Source of the DNA: Prolixibacteraceae bacterium
GTDB lineage: Bacteria; Bacteroidota; Bacteroidia; Bacteroidales; Prolixibacteraceae
NCBI GenBank assembly: GCA_027859005.1
Contig: JAQIBQ010000277.1
Location: 1-36,652 of the forward strand
Direction: 5' to 3'
Length of the DNA: 36,652 nt
The notes under the pieces are model-generated. The model had not been told where the DNA came from. It did not search any database and saw only the letters and a program-made list of their open reading frames with translations. Below, one piece after another: positions 9,892 through 19,814 of the stretch. The position numbers and the translations under genes are program-made. Positions within the stretch are counted from its first letter, which is position 1. Each line of letters opens with the position of its first letter.

Positions 9892-10276
9892 GTTAATTAG
9901 TTGTTTTTTATTTTTTATTCAATTTTTCTTAGAAAAAACCAGTGTTAGCATGCTATTTCAGCACCAAAAACTCAACCTACAACGGCAACAGCTAACACTA
10001 AAAAATACTTCTGAATACCAATAGTTATGCTGCACTGTAATTTATAATATATATTCCGATGAAACAACAGTAAAAGTGTTATCACCAAAACAACACAAAG
10101 ACGATTGAAATGTTGAAAAAAATTTATACACTTTTTTACTTTTTTCTTAAGCTTTTCATTTCAAATAATTAATAAGTACAAAAAGTTAATGTTTAGAATA
10201 AAAATGAGGTAAAGCAGTAGCTTGGTTCTTAATATTATTAGAACTCTTTAAAATGTAAATGAAGTTTTTATAAAAA

Positions 10277-10303
10277 AAAACCGCTCCCTTTAACAGGAAC
10301 GGT
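10277..10303 (-). terminator. Rho-independent terminator downstream of thioesterase gene
   Basis: Minus strand reads AACCGTTCCtgttaaaGGGAGCGGTTTTTTTTT. Confidence 0.7.
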
Positions 10304-10328
10304 TCTCTATCTTAAAAAATAGTAATTG

Positions 10329-10745
10329 CTATTTTCGTTTTGCATTGACTCTTTCTAATGCCTCTTTAATTTCTTCCGAAACAGCTAAGCGTCCACTTAT
10401 TACTGTTGTAGTAGTTACAACTCCTTTTAAGCATAACTTATCGTCGGCTTTGCGGTAAATATCTTGGTAAAACATGTATCTAATCCCCTGATGTTCAACC
10501 CTAAGTTTCGATGTAAACTCATCGCCACTTACCAAAGGAGTTTTATATGCCAAGTCGATTCGGGCAACAACCGCAACAATTCCCTTTTTGAATAAATCGG
10601 CAAAATCCAATCCTATTGATAGCATAAATTCATGTCGGGTGTGTTCCAAATAATTCTGGTAAACCGAGTTATTTACAACACCTTGTAAATCGCATTCGTA
10701 GTCGCGTACTTTAAAGTCAAGTTCGAAATCGTAGGATAAAGCCAT
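10329..10745 (-). CDS. Acyl-CoA thioesterase, YbgC/4HBT hot-dog family
   Basis: 138 aa; VRDYECDLQGVVNNSVYQNYLEHTRHEFM is the 4HBT-type active-site region. Confidence 0.88.
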   Translation of the reverse strand: MALSYDFELDFKVRDYECDLQGVVNNSVYQNYLEHTRHEFMLSIGLDFADLFKKGIVAVVARIDLAYKTPLVSGDEFTSKLRVEHQGIRYMFYQDIYRKADDKLCLKGVVTTTTVISGRLAVSEEIKEALERVNAKRK

Positions 10746-10772
10746 GGAATATCAGGTTTTGTTAAGCAAATA

Positions 10773-10891
10773 ATGAAACCCGTCGCAGCAAGCTGACGAG
10801 ATATCTCAACGGAATCTGTATTTTTTAATGCGCATCAAGATGCTGGGAATCGAGCTTGCTGGATCAGCGGAACTAATAAAACCCATGAGAT
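10773..10891 (+). repeat. Dispersed intergenic repeat family 2, copy 1
   Basis: ATGAAACCCGTCGCAGCAAGCTGACGAG...CAACGGAATCTGTATTTTTTAATGCGCATCAAGAT... closely matches 32782-32880; contains bulged stem around CAGC-AA-GCTG. Confidence 0.8.
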
Positions 10892-10900
10892 TTAATGAGC

Positions 10901-11230
10901 TTACTTTTCGTATAAAGATATTATTTTATCGATTTTCCGTTGTAAATCGGGTAAACTTATGTTTCTCACTTCGCGTAAATAATCGCGTCCTTCTACAAAA
11001 AGAATAACAGCTGGTATAGCAAACATACTAAAGCGCCCCACTAACATCGGAGCCTTTTCTGTTGGAATTTCAAAAAGTTGTATAGATGGAAATTCGGTAC
11101 TAATCAACTGCTCAATTTTTGGTTTTAGCGAGTTACATACGCCACAATTCTCACCAGAGAAATAAACCATAACCAACGGATTATTCTCTAGAACATTATC
11201 GAGCTGTGCGGAATCAAACACTAATTTCAT
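10901..11230 (-). CDS. Thioredoxin family protein
   Basis: 109 aa; VMVYFSGENCGVCNSLKPKIEQL (CGVC) and cis-Pro region MFAIPAVILF. Confidence 0.88.
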   Translation of the reverse strand: MKLVFDSAQLDNVLENNPLVMVYFSGENCGVCNSLKPKIEQLISTEFPSIQLFEIPTEKAPMLVGRFSMFAIPAVILFVEGRDYLREVRNISLPDLQRKIDKIISLYEK

Positions 11231-11295
11231 ACATTATATATTTTGTCTACCGGAACAAAGACACTAAAAATAATACACAGTGTAAGTACCTTTTA

Positions 11296-11835
11296 TCACG
11301 CAGAAAGCTCTACCAGCTTAGTAATAGATTTCCAATTTCGAGTAGTTGCTTTAACTTTCAATTGAGTTTCAAAAAATGTATTCGATAGTTTACTTTTTCC
11401 GTACCCATTTGGACAATGTAGATAAATAGTACTTCCATCGCGAATAAATTCATCGTCGGAGGTAGGATCAACTTCAATTTCCTTCATTAATTCCTCATCG
11501 GGTTCTTTTTCCAAAAAAGTAACGTGAAGTTTAGTAATATCAGTAACCCCTTTTTTTAAAAATGGATTTCGTGCAAAAATCTTTTTCAATCCAAGAACAG
11601 TAACTACCTGAACAGGAACATCATAATTAAAATCAAGAAAAATAGCCGACTCAATTATTTTTATCAATTCATCTGGAGAAGTTTTATCTGCCATGAATAT
11701 TACATTACCACTTTGAACATAAGTAGTTACATTTTCGAATCCACAACGTAGGTAGGATTCTTTCAAATCGGCCATTTGAATTTTTCTCTGACCAGCAACA
11801 TTAATTCCTCTTAACAACGAGATGTAAGTTATCAT
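11296..11835 (-). CDS. DUF1697 domain-containing protein
   Basis: 179 aa; YISLLRGINVAGQRKIQMADLKESYLRCGFENVTTYVQSGNVIF is diagnostic for DUF1697; ATGA overlap with upstream gene. Confidence 0.92.
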   Translation of the reverse strand: MITYISLLRGINVAGQRKIQMADLKESYLRCGFENVTTYVQSGNVIFMADKTSPDELIKIIESAIFLDFNYDVPVQVVTVLGLKKIFARNPFLKKGVTDITKLHVTFLEKEPDEELMKEIEVDPTSDDEFIRDGSTIYLHCPNGYGKSKLSNTFFETQLKVKATTRNWKSITKLVELSA

Positions 11836-14234
11836 ACTTCTAATTTTTCTTTTACTTTAAAATAACGAATGCCCGACAATGCTGTTATAATAACAAACAC
11901 AGCCGCTGTGTACCAAATCCACATCGGCAAAGAATTGGCTTCGCCTACACCTGCATAAGAATGTAAGCCTACTAAAAAATAATTTACTCCAAAGAAAGTC
12001 ATAAGTATTGAAGTAAACGACCAAAATGCTGCAAGATTCACCCAATATTGATCTTTCATTGCAGGAATAAAGCGCATGTGTGCCACAAATGCATATATGA
12101 AAATACTAATAAGCGCCCAAGTTTCTTTTGCATCCCACCCCCAATAGCGTCCCCATGATTCGTTGGCCCAAATTGCACCTAAAATGGTGCCAATGGTTAA
12201 CATATAAAGTGCTATGGTTAGCATAACTTGGATAAGAGCATCGAGCTGAGCAGATTTGGCAACAATCCGCTTGAATTTTAATGGAGTTAAAAATAAGAAC
12301 AACATTAAATTAACCAAGGCCATCATCATTACCAATGCAAACAAGGCATACGATGAAGTAATTACTGCCACATGGATACTTAACCAGTAAGATTTTAAAA
12401 CTGGAACTAAATTTCCAATTTCGGGATTTCCATTGTTCATACTGGCTACAAATAAGAACGTGTAACCCAGAATTAACGAAAGCGCCAAAGTAACTGGCTG
12501 ACGACGACTAATTATAAGTCCAGCCAACAAAACTATACCCGATAAGAATATCATTACTTCCAACGAATTACTCAACGGAACATAACCACCTATATACCAA
12601 CGCAAACCGACTCCGATTTCAGTAATAATTAGTAAAATAAGCGCCACTAGTTGAAAAGAGATTTCCAACCAACGTGGAAATACTTTTCCTTTCAACAGGA
12701 TAATGAAGAAAAGAATGAGCAATACAAAACCAACCAAAGCAAACATTTTTTCCATGCGCTCAAAAATGTGCCATTTGTTGTAATTCAATTCTGCTTTTAT
12801 TTTTGACGGAGAAATCGTTACCTCTGCTCCTGCTTTCTCCTGGTATTTTTTAATTGCCGACAAATAATTTGCTGCCTGATCGTAATTACCATTTGTTTTT
12901 CCTTCCTGCAAAGCATCGATATACAAAGGAAAAATGTGTTTTAAGAACAGTGAATCTTCGCTATTCGTTGAGAATTGAGCTGCATCTTTTGAAGCGTGCC
13001 ATTTATTGTTCTCTATGTTTTCAATTGGGAAAACCGTTATTGCGTCACCAATAATAAAAGCATGTAATATATTTGCTTTATCGTCGAGCTTAATCATTGC
13101 CTTATCGAACTTATTGCGTGATGATTCGGGCTTCATAAAAATTCGACTAATCGGTTCACTCAATATGTAACGTCCTTCGGGATTAAACAAATTCGCATAA
13201 GATAGATACTTCCCTTCCATATCTAAAGATTTCCGAACATCTTTATTATGCACCTTAATTAAAGGAACATTGACCCATTCTTCGGGGTAGGTTTGCAAGG
13301 AAAGCACAACCTGATCGGCAGTAATTGCATCAATGGTTTCGGCACCATAAAGCTTACGCATGAACTCGTTATCCAAAGTGTTCATGGTTTTCATTTTCCC
13401 CTTATAGTCTTGCACAACCAGCTCTCCAAACTCTTGTGCTTGTTGTACATCAACAATTTTAGCAGCATCAATTTCTGGAGCACTAAAACCAATTATTGAA
13501 ACAAAAAGCAACAAAACGGTTATGCCCATCGTACGAAGTTTACGTAACTGTTTCCTAAAGAATGTACCGGGCAGTAACAACGATAGAAATAAAGTAGTAA
13601 TGGTTAAGAAATAACCAAAATAAGTTACAGGAGTTCCAATTACATCTCGAGTAGCGGTAAGTACCGTTCCTTTTTCATCTTGATCGTACGATGTTTGGAA
13701 GAATCGCCACCCACGATACTTTAAAATGTGGTTCATGTAAATATGGTATTCAAAGAAATTACCTTTTTCTTCGTCTTGAACTGTTACAACACTTGAATAA
13801 GAAGAGGGTGAATTTGAACCTGGATAACGTTTCAACTCAAAATCGTTAAGAAAAACCTCAAAAGGTAGAATTTTATCACCTCCATTATTTTCTAAGCGAA
13901 CAACATTTGATTGTTGCCCTTCACGGATAGAGATCATTCCTTCAACACCCGTATAGCGTGTAAACATTGCACCAATCATTATTAACACAAACGACAAATG
14001 GAACAATGGAACTGTAATTTTAGACCATTGAAACGATTTATGGTAAAATAAGCTTCCTGTTATATTTAGGGTTAATAATGCCAACATTACTTCAAACCAA
14101 GTCGCATTGTAAACCAAATCCCTAGCATTTTCAGTACTAGTGGCCGACTCGATAAAAGTTGCCATAATAACTGAAATAGCGATAACAATTAGTAGTACAA
14201 TGGTGGTTTTAAAACCAAAAAATTTATCCTTCAT
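11832..14234 (-). CDS. Fused ResB/CcsB-CcsA cytochrome c biogenesis protein
   Basis: 800 aa; N-terminal ResB-like half and C-terminal WWD domain ANESWGRYWGWDAKETWALISIFIYAFVAH. Confidence 0.92.
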   Translation of the reverse strand: MKDKFFGFKTTIVLLIVIAISVIMATFIESATSTENARDLVYNATWFEVMLALLTLNITGSLFYHKSFQWSKITVPLFHLSFVLIMIGAMFTRYTGVEGMISIREGQQSNVVRLENNGGDKILPFEVFLNDFELKRYPGSNSPSSYSSVVTVQDEEKGNFFEYHIYMNHILKYRGWRFFQTSYDQDEKGTVLTATRDVIGTPVTYFGYFLTITTLFLSLLLPGTFFRKQLRKLRTMGITVLLLFVSIIGFSAPEIDAAKIVDVQQAQEFGELVVQDYKGKMKTMNTLDNEFMRKLYGAETIDAITADQVVLSLQTYPEEWVNVPLIKVHNKDVRKSLDMEGKYLSYANLFNPEGRYILSEPISRIFMKPESSRNKFDKAMIKLDDKANILHAFIIGDAITVFPIENIENNKWHASKDAAQFSTNSEDSLFLKHIFPLYIDALQEGKTNGNYDQAANYLSAIKKYQEKAGAEVTISPSKIKAELNYNKWHIFERMEKMFALVGFVLLILFFIILLKGKVFPRWLEISFQLVALILLIITEIGVGLRWYIGGYVPLSNSLEVMIFLSGIVLLAGLIISRRQPVTLALSLILGYTFLFVASMNNGNPEIGNLVPVLKSYWLSIHVAVITSSYALFALVMMMALVNLMLFLFLTPLKFKRIVAKSAQLDALIQVMLTIALYMLTIGTILGAIWANESWGRYWGWDAKETWALISIFIYAFVAHMRFIPAMKDQYWVNLAAFWSFTSILMTFFGVNYFLVGLHSYAGVGEANSLPMWIWYTAAVFVIITALSGIRYFKVKEKLEV

Positions 14235-14412
14235 TTAAGTTAAATTTTAAGAGAATTGAAAGTCAATTGCTCATAAAACAATCATAGTTATGATAGGTTC
14301 AAGTATTTAATAAGTCTGTTCTTATGTATATCTTTTTTCACTTGCATTAGAAAAGTAACGCAATAGTAAAACAAAATGCATCAACCATTAGTAACGTAAA
14401 TTTCTATTTAAT

Positions 14413-15555
14413 TTAAAGAAGAACTTCGGCTTCCAATTCAACCAAAATATCTTTACGTGGCAAGTCTGCTTGAACTAAAAGCAAAGGAATGTTTGCGAAA
14501 TAAGGTTCAAGCACACTATAAACATTGTTGAAATCTGATTTATTTTGAACATAGGCTTTCACCAAAGTGTATTTAATGTCACCCGATTTTTCAATTCCAA
14601 CTGCGCTCAAATTAGCATCTGAAACAATTCTCTTTAAGTTCTCAACAACAATTACAGTTTGTTCTTTCACATCACCTGCATGGGTAACTCGTTCGCCTGC
14701 AATAGCGGCTGTTGCCGAGATGAAAATCATTTTCTGCTGATCGAATTCAAAATAACGTGCACGTTCAACCTTAGGTGTTGTCGGTTGTGTAAGATTTAAT
14801 ACTCCTCTTTTCGATAATACTTTAGAACTATATTCGTGTGGGGCTTTTTGTATGGGGTTATTTACTAATTTTGAAACTTCGCCTGCATTTTTTACGGCAA
14901 AGAATTCAATAAGAATTCCATCGGAATGTACTCCAATTTCGGTAGAAGCTGGATAACCTGTTTTTTCAAAATCGTTTTCGTAATACTTTGTACGTATGTC
15001 GTTAAAAATCTGATAATGTTGCACATTCAGTTCATTGTCGAACATACGTCCAATATAATTCCACTGCTTTACAATATTCTCAAAATTCATATTGCATTTT
15101 ACTAAAAGAGATTCGACGCTAGAAAAAGCTTTTTCTACACTAGCTTGAAAATCCATTGCTTTTTCTACCTGCACAGCCCCAACTACCACTTCACTTTTAC
15201 CATCAACGATATGCTGACAAGAACCGTTCTTTTCTTCTTTAAACAAACAGTTCCATTGGGTGCTTTTCACATGAGTTGATTCAAGCGCAACTTGACCTTC
15301 GGCAGGTGCATGTGGAATAACATTAATTATTAAAGGCATCGGGAAACGACGCTTAGCAATGCTTATAAGTTTCGATTTATCAATGGAAGATTCATATGGA
15401 TCGATAAAAATATTGTGACGAATAAAACTACCAGAATAAATTTGGTTTTCGTCCATGTATTCTTCCAACTGCTCCAAACAATCGCTTAACTGCACATCGT
15501 AACTACCTGTTCTAGACGAATAGAACACGACTTGATTTCCACCTAAAATTTTCAT
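14413..15555 (-). CDS. Chorismatase (FkbO/Hyg5/XanB2)-like / Rid-superfamily protein
   Basis: 380 aa; WNYIGRMFD..., YPASTEIGVHSDGILIEFFAV and C-terminal Rid-like segment; assignment from remembered family motifs only. Confidence 0.6.
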   Translation of the reverse strand: MKILGGNQVVFYSSRTGSYDVQLSDCLEQLEEYMDENQIYSGSFIRHNIFIDPYESSIDKSKLISIAKRRFPMPLIINVIPHAPAEGQVALESTHVKSTQWNCLFKEEKNGSCQHIVDGKSEVVVGAVQVEKAMDFQASVEKAFSSVESLLVKCNMNFENIVKQWNYIGRMFDNELNVQHYQIFNDIRTKYYENDFEKTGYPASTEIGVHSDGILIEFFAVKNAGEVSKLVNNPIQKAPHEYSSKVLSKRGVLNLTQPTTPKVERARYFEFDQQKMIFISATAAIAGERVTHAGDVKEQTVIVVENLKRIVSDANLSAVGIEKSGDIKYTLVKAYVQNKSDFNNVYSVLEPYFANIPLLLVQADLPRKDILVELEAEVLL

Positions 15556-15565
15556 TAAATAAGTA

Positions 15566-16171
15566 TTATTGTGCCACCCAAGACAAATCTACATTGCTTA
15601 ACCCAAAAACAGGATAACGTCTAAAACTTTTTTCAGCCCATTCAGATTGGGTGCAAAGATAAACCATTTGTTGATAATGGCTAGTTTTCAGTTCAGGATT
15701 ATTTGCCTTTTCCTTTTCCCTCTTTATTTTGAAGTCTGGATGCTCATCAAGATATTGCTGTGCATTTGCCTCAAAACCCCAAGGAAAAGAGTATTCCCGA
15801 CGATCTAACATTGAATCGAAAAAATTCCAGCGGAAGAAAGAATCTTTTGCACGAGGTTTCATACAACCTTGGCAACATGCTTTTACGTAAAAATTATCCT
15901 TTGGCTGTGGCAATGAGACTGGATTTGCAGGAATTAAGGTAATTGAATACTGATGATCAGAACCATTCGTTGTATGAGTATCGAGAAACACATCGGGTTT
16001 CCAAGTGCTAAATAGTTTTTTGAACGATTTGTCATTTTCTGAATCACACTTCAAAAAATCGCGATTTAAATCAAAATTCCTTGCATTGCCCCGAAAACCA
16101 GTTTCGCTGGGACCAAACTGATTCGCTCGATTGTAGGCACTTCGATTTAAATAACCACCAACATTGTACAC
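15566..16171 (-). pseudogene. Truncated M14-family zinc carboxypeptidase remnant
   Basis: MYNVGGYLNRSAYNRANQFGP.E.GFRGNARNFDLNRDFLKCDSEN..FLDTHTTNGSDHQY matches the middle of M14 enzymes; N-terminal zinc HxxE region is absent and the sequence jumps to a C-terminal SFFRWNFFDSML region. Confidence 0.7.
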
Positions 16172-16406
16172 TGTAATTATACATCTGCTGGTTGTTTTTT
16201 AGTGTAATACATAATCTATTCAAGATTTAAATTTTAAAAGGCTGAAAACAACTTTTAAAATGAAATACTGAAAGGACAAGGCTCAGCACAAAGCATATAC
16301 CTAGAACATGCATGCATCCATTTGTATCTAATCAATTCCAATTTTGATTACTATAGGTTTTTCCTTCATTTTAATCAATATTTTAGCTGTTCAAAAATTG
16401 ATTACA

Positions 16407-18671
16407 ATGAAAACTAAAGGAATACTATTTCTAGTATTAGCAATTATTTTATCGGCCTGTACAAGTAAAATACAGAATATCGAAAGTGAAGATTACACTT
16501 GGAAAAGTGTACAAATAGTTGGTGGTGGCTTTGTCGATGGAATTGTTTTTCATCCAAATGAAGAAGGATTACGTTATGCCCGTACCGATATGGGCGGAGC
16601 ATATCGTTGGAACAACGAGGATGAAAAATGGATACCTTTAATGGATTGGGTTTCGTATGCCGATAATAACTTAATGGGTGTTGAAAGTATTGCCTTAGAT
16701 CCAAACAACCCCAACAAACTTTACCTTGCTTGCGGAACCTATACTGCACCAAGTATTCCAAATGGTGAAGTCTTAATTTCAGACGATAGAGGAGAAACTT
16801 TTACTCGCGTGAAAATGCCATTTAAAATGGGCGGAAACGAAAATGGACGAGGCAATGGAGAGCGAATGATGGTTGATCCTACAAATTCATCCATACTCTA
16901 TATTGGAACAAGAAACGATGGTTTATGGAAAAGTAATGACGCTGGATTAAACTGGAAACAAGTGGAATCTTTTCCTCTAATACATGAAGAAATGCCCGAT
17001 TCGCTTAACGACAGAGAAAAAGGAATGTGGAATTGGGCCTACAAAGGCTGCGGTGTGAATTGGGTTGTTTTCGATCCAAATTCGGCCACCGAAACAGGAT
17101 GCCAAACCATTTACGCTGCTTATTCATTAATGAATCGTGAAAATCTTTTCCGTTCAACAAATGGTGGAGAAACTTGGGAGCCAGTTCCAGGTCATCCTCA
17201 ACAATACCGCCCAACTCACGGAATATTGGCAAGCGATGGAAACCTTTACATAAGCTATGGCGATATTCCTGGCCCATTTTTCATGTACGATGGAGGCGTG
17301 TGGAAATTCAATACCAATACTGAGAAATGGACCGATATTACACCCGATAAACCCAATGGAAAAGACAAACGATTTGGCTACGCGGCTGTTTCGGTAGATG
17401 CGTCAAATCCTGAGCATTTAATTGTGAGTTCTTTTTACAGGCCCGGCCATGTTGGTGGCGATGACATTTTTCGCTCGACCAACGGAGGGAAAAGCTGGAC
17501 AGCTGTTTTTGCCAATGGAACTGAGTTTGATTATTCAAAAGCTCCTTTTGTTGAATACACTCCTATTCATTGGATGTGCGATATTGAAATCAATCCATTC
17601 AATCCAAATCATGCAATATTCACAACCGGCTTTGGTGGTTTCGAAACCTTCAACCTAACAAATGTTGACGAGGGCAAAGAAACCAACTGGAGTGTATATA
17701 CCGAAGGAATTGAAGAAACTGTTCCTTTGCAATTGTGCAGCCCTCCCGAAGGAGCGCATTTGCTTTCAGGCATAGGTGATTATGCAGGGTTTGTACATTG
17801 GAACCTCGACAAACCGCTGGAAGGACAATACTTTAAAGATCCCTACTTTGGAAATTGCGACGATATAACTTGTGCCGAACTCAAACCAGAAATTATAGTT
17901 CGGGTTGGTATTGCATCGGGACACCACGGTGGCAACAATATTGGCTATTCTACCAATTATGGAAAAACATGGCAAACCAGTGATATGCCAACACCAGAAA
18001 GCAGACACGGACACATTGCTGTTTCGACCGATGGTGCTACCTGGGTTTGGACACCTCAACAACAAATGCCATTTGTGTCGAATGATTATGGAAAGAATTG
18101 GACAAAAATCGACAGCTTAAAAAGAAATACCCGCGTGGTTGCTGATAGAATGAATCCACAAATGTTTTATGCTATCGATTTATACGAAGGTCTACTTTAC
18201 ACTAGCACCGATGGTGCAAAATCGTTTTCATCAAAACCTTTAAGCCTTGAAAATGGTAATGCTCAAAAGGGTGAAAACCGTGGCGATAATCGCGGAGGAC
18301 AAGATCGCATTTATTCAACACCTGGCTTCGAAAACGATTTATGGCTGCCAGCGTTTAATGGACTCTACCATTCTGAAGGTGAAAATAAGTCTTTCGATTT
18401 GATAGGTAACATCAGTGAAATTCATGCCTTTGGTTTTGGGAAAGCAGCACCTCAAAGCTCCTACCCCTCGCTGTATCTTATTGGTACAATTGATGGAATT
18501 AGAGGCATTTTTCGTTCAACTGACAAAGCCTTAAGCTGGGTGAGAATTAACGACGATGAACACCAATGGGGTTTGTTGTTACATGTTACAGGAGATCCAA
18601 AAAAATATGGACGTGTATATGTTGGCACGCACGGACGAGGTATTTTGTATGGAGACATTAGACAAAATTAA
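16407..18671 (+). CDS. GH74-like (xyloglucanase / BNR-sialidase-like beta-propeller) lipoprotein
   Basis: ATG at 16407 with lipobox LSAC; TDMGGAYRWN and repeated S.DGG..W Asp-box motifs. Confidence 0.82.
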   Translation: MKTKGILFLVLAIILSACTSKIQNIESEDYTWKSVQIVGGGFVDGIVFHPNEEGLRYARTDMGGAYRWNNEDEKWIPLMDWVSYADNNLMGVESIALDPNNPNKLYLACGTYTAPSIPNGEVLISDDRGETFTRVKMPFKMGGNENGRGNGERMMVDPTNSSILYIGTRNDGLWKSNDAGLNWKQVESFPLIHEEMPDSLNDREKGMWNWAYKGCGVNWVVFDPNSATETGCQTIYAAYSLMNRENLFRSTNGGETWEPVPGHPQQYRPTHGILASDGNLYISYGDIPGPFFMYDGGVWKFNTNTEKWTDITPDKPNGKDKRFGYAAVSVDASNPEHLIVSSFYRPGHVGGDDIFRSTNGGKSWTAVFANGTEFDYSKAPFVEYTPIHWMCDIEINPFNPNHAIFTTGFGGFETFNLTNVDEGKETNWSVYTEGIEETVPLQLCSPPEGAHLLSGIGDYAGFVHWNLDKPLEGQYFKDPYFGNCDDITCAELKPEIIVRVGIASGHHGGNNIGYSTNYGKTWQTSDMPTPESRHGHIAVSTDGATWVWTPQQQMPFVSNDYGKNWTKIDSLKRNTRVVADRMNPQMFYAIDLYEGLLYTSTDGAKSFSSKPLSLENGNAQKGENRGDNRGGQDRIYSTPGFENDLWLPAFNGLYHSEGENKSFDLIGNISEIHAFGFGKAAPQSSYPSLYLIGTIDGIRGIFRSTDKALSWVRINDDEHQWGLLLHVTGDPKKYGRVYVGTHGRGILYGDIRQN

Positions 18672-18693
18672 AATTCAAGTTTTTAAAAATACA

Positions 18694-18729
18694 AAAAGGA
18701 TGATCCCATTTTACTGAGATCATCCTTTT
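18694..18729. terminator. Bidirectional rho-independent terminator
   Basis: Perfect 12-bp stem AAAAGGATGATC/GATCATCCTTTT between convergent genes. Confidence 0.85.
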
Positions 18730-18761
18730 CACTTTAATCCATCAATTATTTGTTCAATCTA

Positions 18762-18965
18762 CTATTTCTTTTTTCGTGTTGAAATACCAAAAGGCAAATA
18801 CAATGGGCAAAACTTAACTAAACTGGTTAATACAAACACAACAGCTAAAGCCAACAAAACAATTCCCAAAGTTCCTGTAATAACTTCCATCAAAAACAAT
18901 ACTAGAACTACAGCAGCAATAAGCACACGTATAATTCTATCAACGGATCCCATGTTCGATTTCAT
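18762..18965 (-). CDS. DUF2892 (YgaP-like TM) small membrane protein
   Basis: 67 aa, NMGSVDRIIRVLIAAVVL...CPLYLPFGIST. Confidence 0.85.
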   Translation of the reverse strand: MKSNMGSVDRIIRVLIAAVVLVLFLMEVITGTLGIVLLALAVVFVLTSLVKFCPLYLPFGISTRKKK

Positions 18966-19212
18966 TCTATCTCTTTTTAAGGTTAAACTGCTAAATAAAC
19001 AAAGCTATAGGAGTTTTAGTTTTTTGCTTTACAACACATGCCGAAAATACTGAATGAACTGAAAGACTGAACGTACTGAAAGATTGAAGAGCTGAAAACT
19101 GAATTAATTGAAAAAATCAAAAATATTAAGGTTCACAAGCTATTATTCACTATAATATTATTGGTGTCTAGTTTAATTTGATGATATGCGTTGAACTTAT
19201 TGAATTCATTAC

Positions 19213-19281
19213 GTTCCTAACGGAACTTAGGATTACTTGGCATACTTTTATTTTCTACCCCTATTTAGTTCCTAACGGAAC
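19213..19281. repeat. Two copies of palindromic 14-mer GTTCCTAACGGAAC
   Basis: Identical at 19213-19226 and 19268-19281; stem GTTCC/GGAAC, loop TAAC. Confidence 0.85.
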
Positions 19282-19313
19282 TGACCCTTCTGGTAGTAAT
19301 GTTGGTAGTGCTT

Positions 19314-19471
19314 CTCGTTTGAACGAAACGGAAACGAGCAGGAATTCTCTTTCGACTTAGAAGAGACAAGAGCCCTATGTAACTTAGTTGGATATTCGAT
19401 TCTAAGTATGAGCAACAACAAAAACATATTTCTATGCTAAGGGATCTCTCACATGCGTTCGAGATTACAAT
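19314..19471 (+). repeat. Dispersed structured repeat family 1, copy A
   Basis: CTCGTTTgaacgaaacggAAACGAG...GTTGGAT...GCAACAACAAAAA...GGGATCTCTCACATGCGTTCGAGAT; aligns to 22310-22470 and 22788-22950. Confidence 0.85.
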
Positions 19472-19704
19472 GCCAAAATTTAAGTGGCTCTTCTTTTTCG
19501 TGGTTACAGTTGTAGAATAGATATTGTCTTTTATTTATATTAATTGGAAACCAATTCTGCCCTAAATAATATTGGCGCTTCGCCCAAGCCCGACTTCCTT
19601 TTTTTTTATAAAAGATTATTGCTTCCTTCAGCATAATTCAAGCTAGCTTGATTCTGCTTTCTCTTATCGCAATAATTGTTCTTGATGACAAAAAGGAAGC
19701 AAAA

Positions 19705-19814
19705 CCCCGATAGCTATGCGGGGCAAGGCTGCTTTAAATTTCACTTTCTTTTTTACCTCAAGCTCATGTGCGGCCGGGTGATTTACTCCCGAGTTCTCGG
19801 GAGCAACTTCCCGG
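19705..19814. repeat. Cluster of strong hairpins in non-coding DNA
   Basis: CCCCGATAGCTATgCGGGG (19705-19723) and nested CCGGG[...CTCCCGAgttcTCGGGAG...]CCCGG (19774-19814). Confidence 0.7.

Noticed and set aside
19449-19634. 61-aa minus-strand ORF in the repeat island
   Set aside because: Overlaps repeat copy A tail and low-complexity sequence; no recognisable domain or start context.
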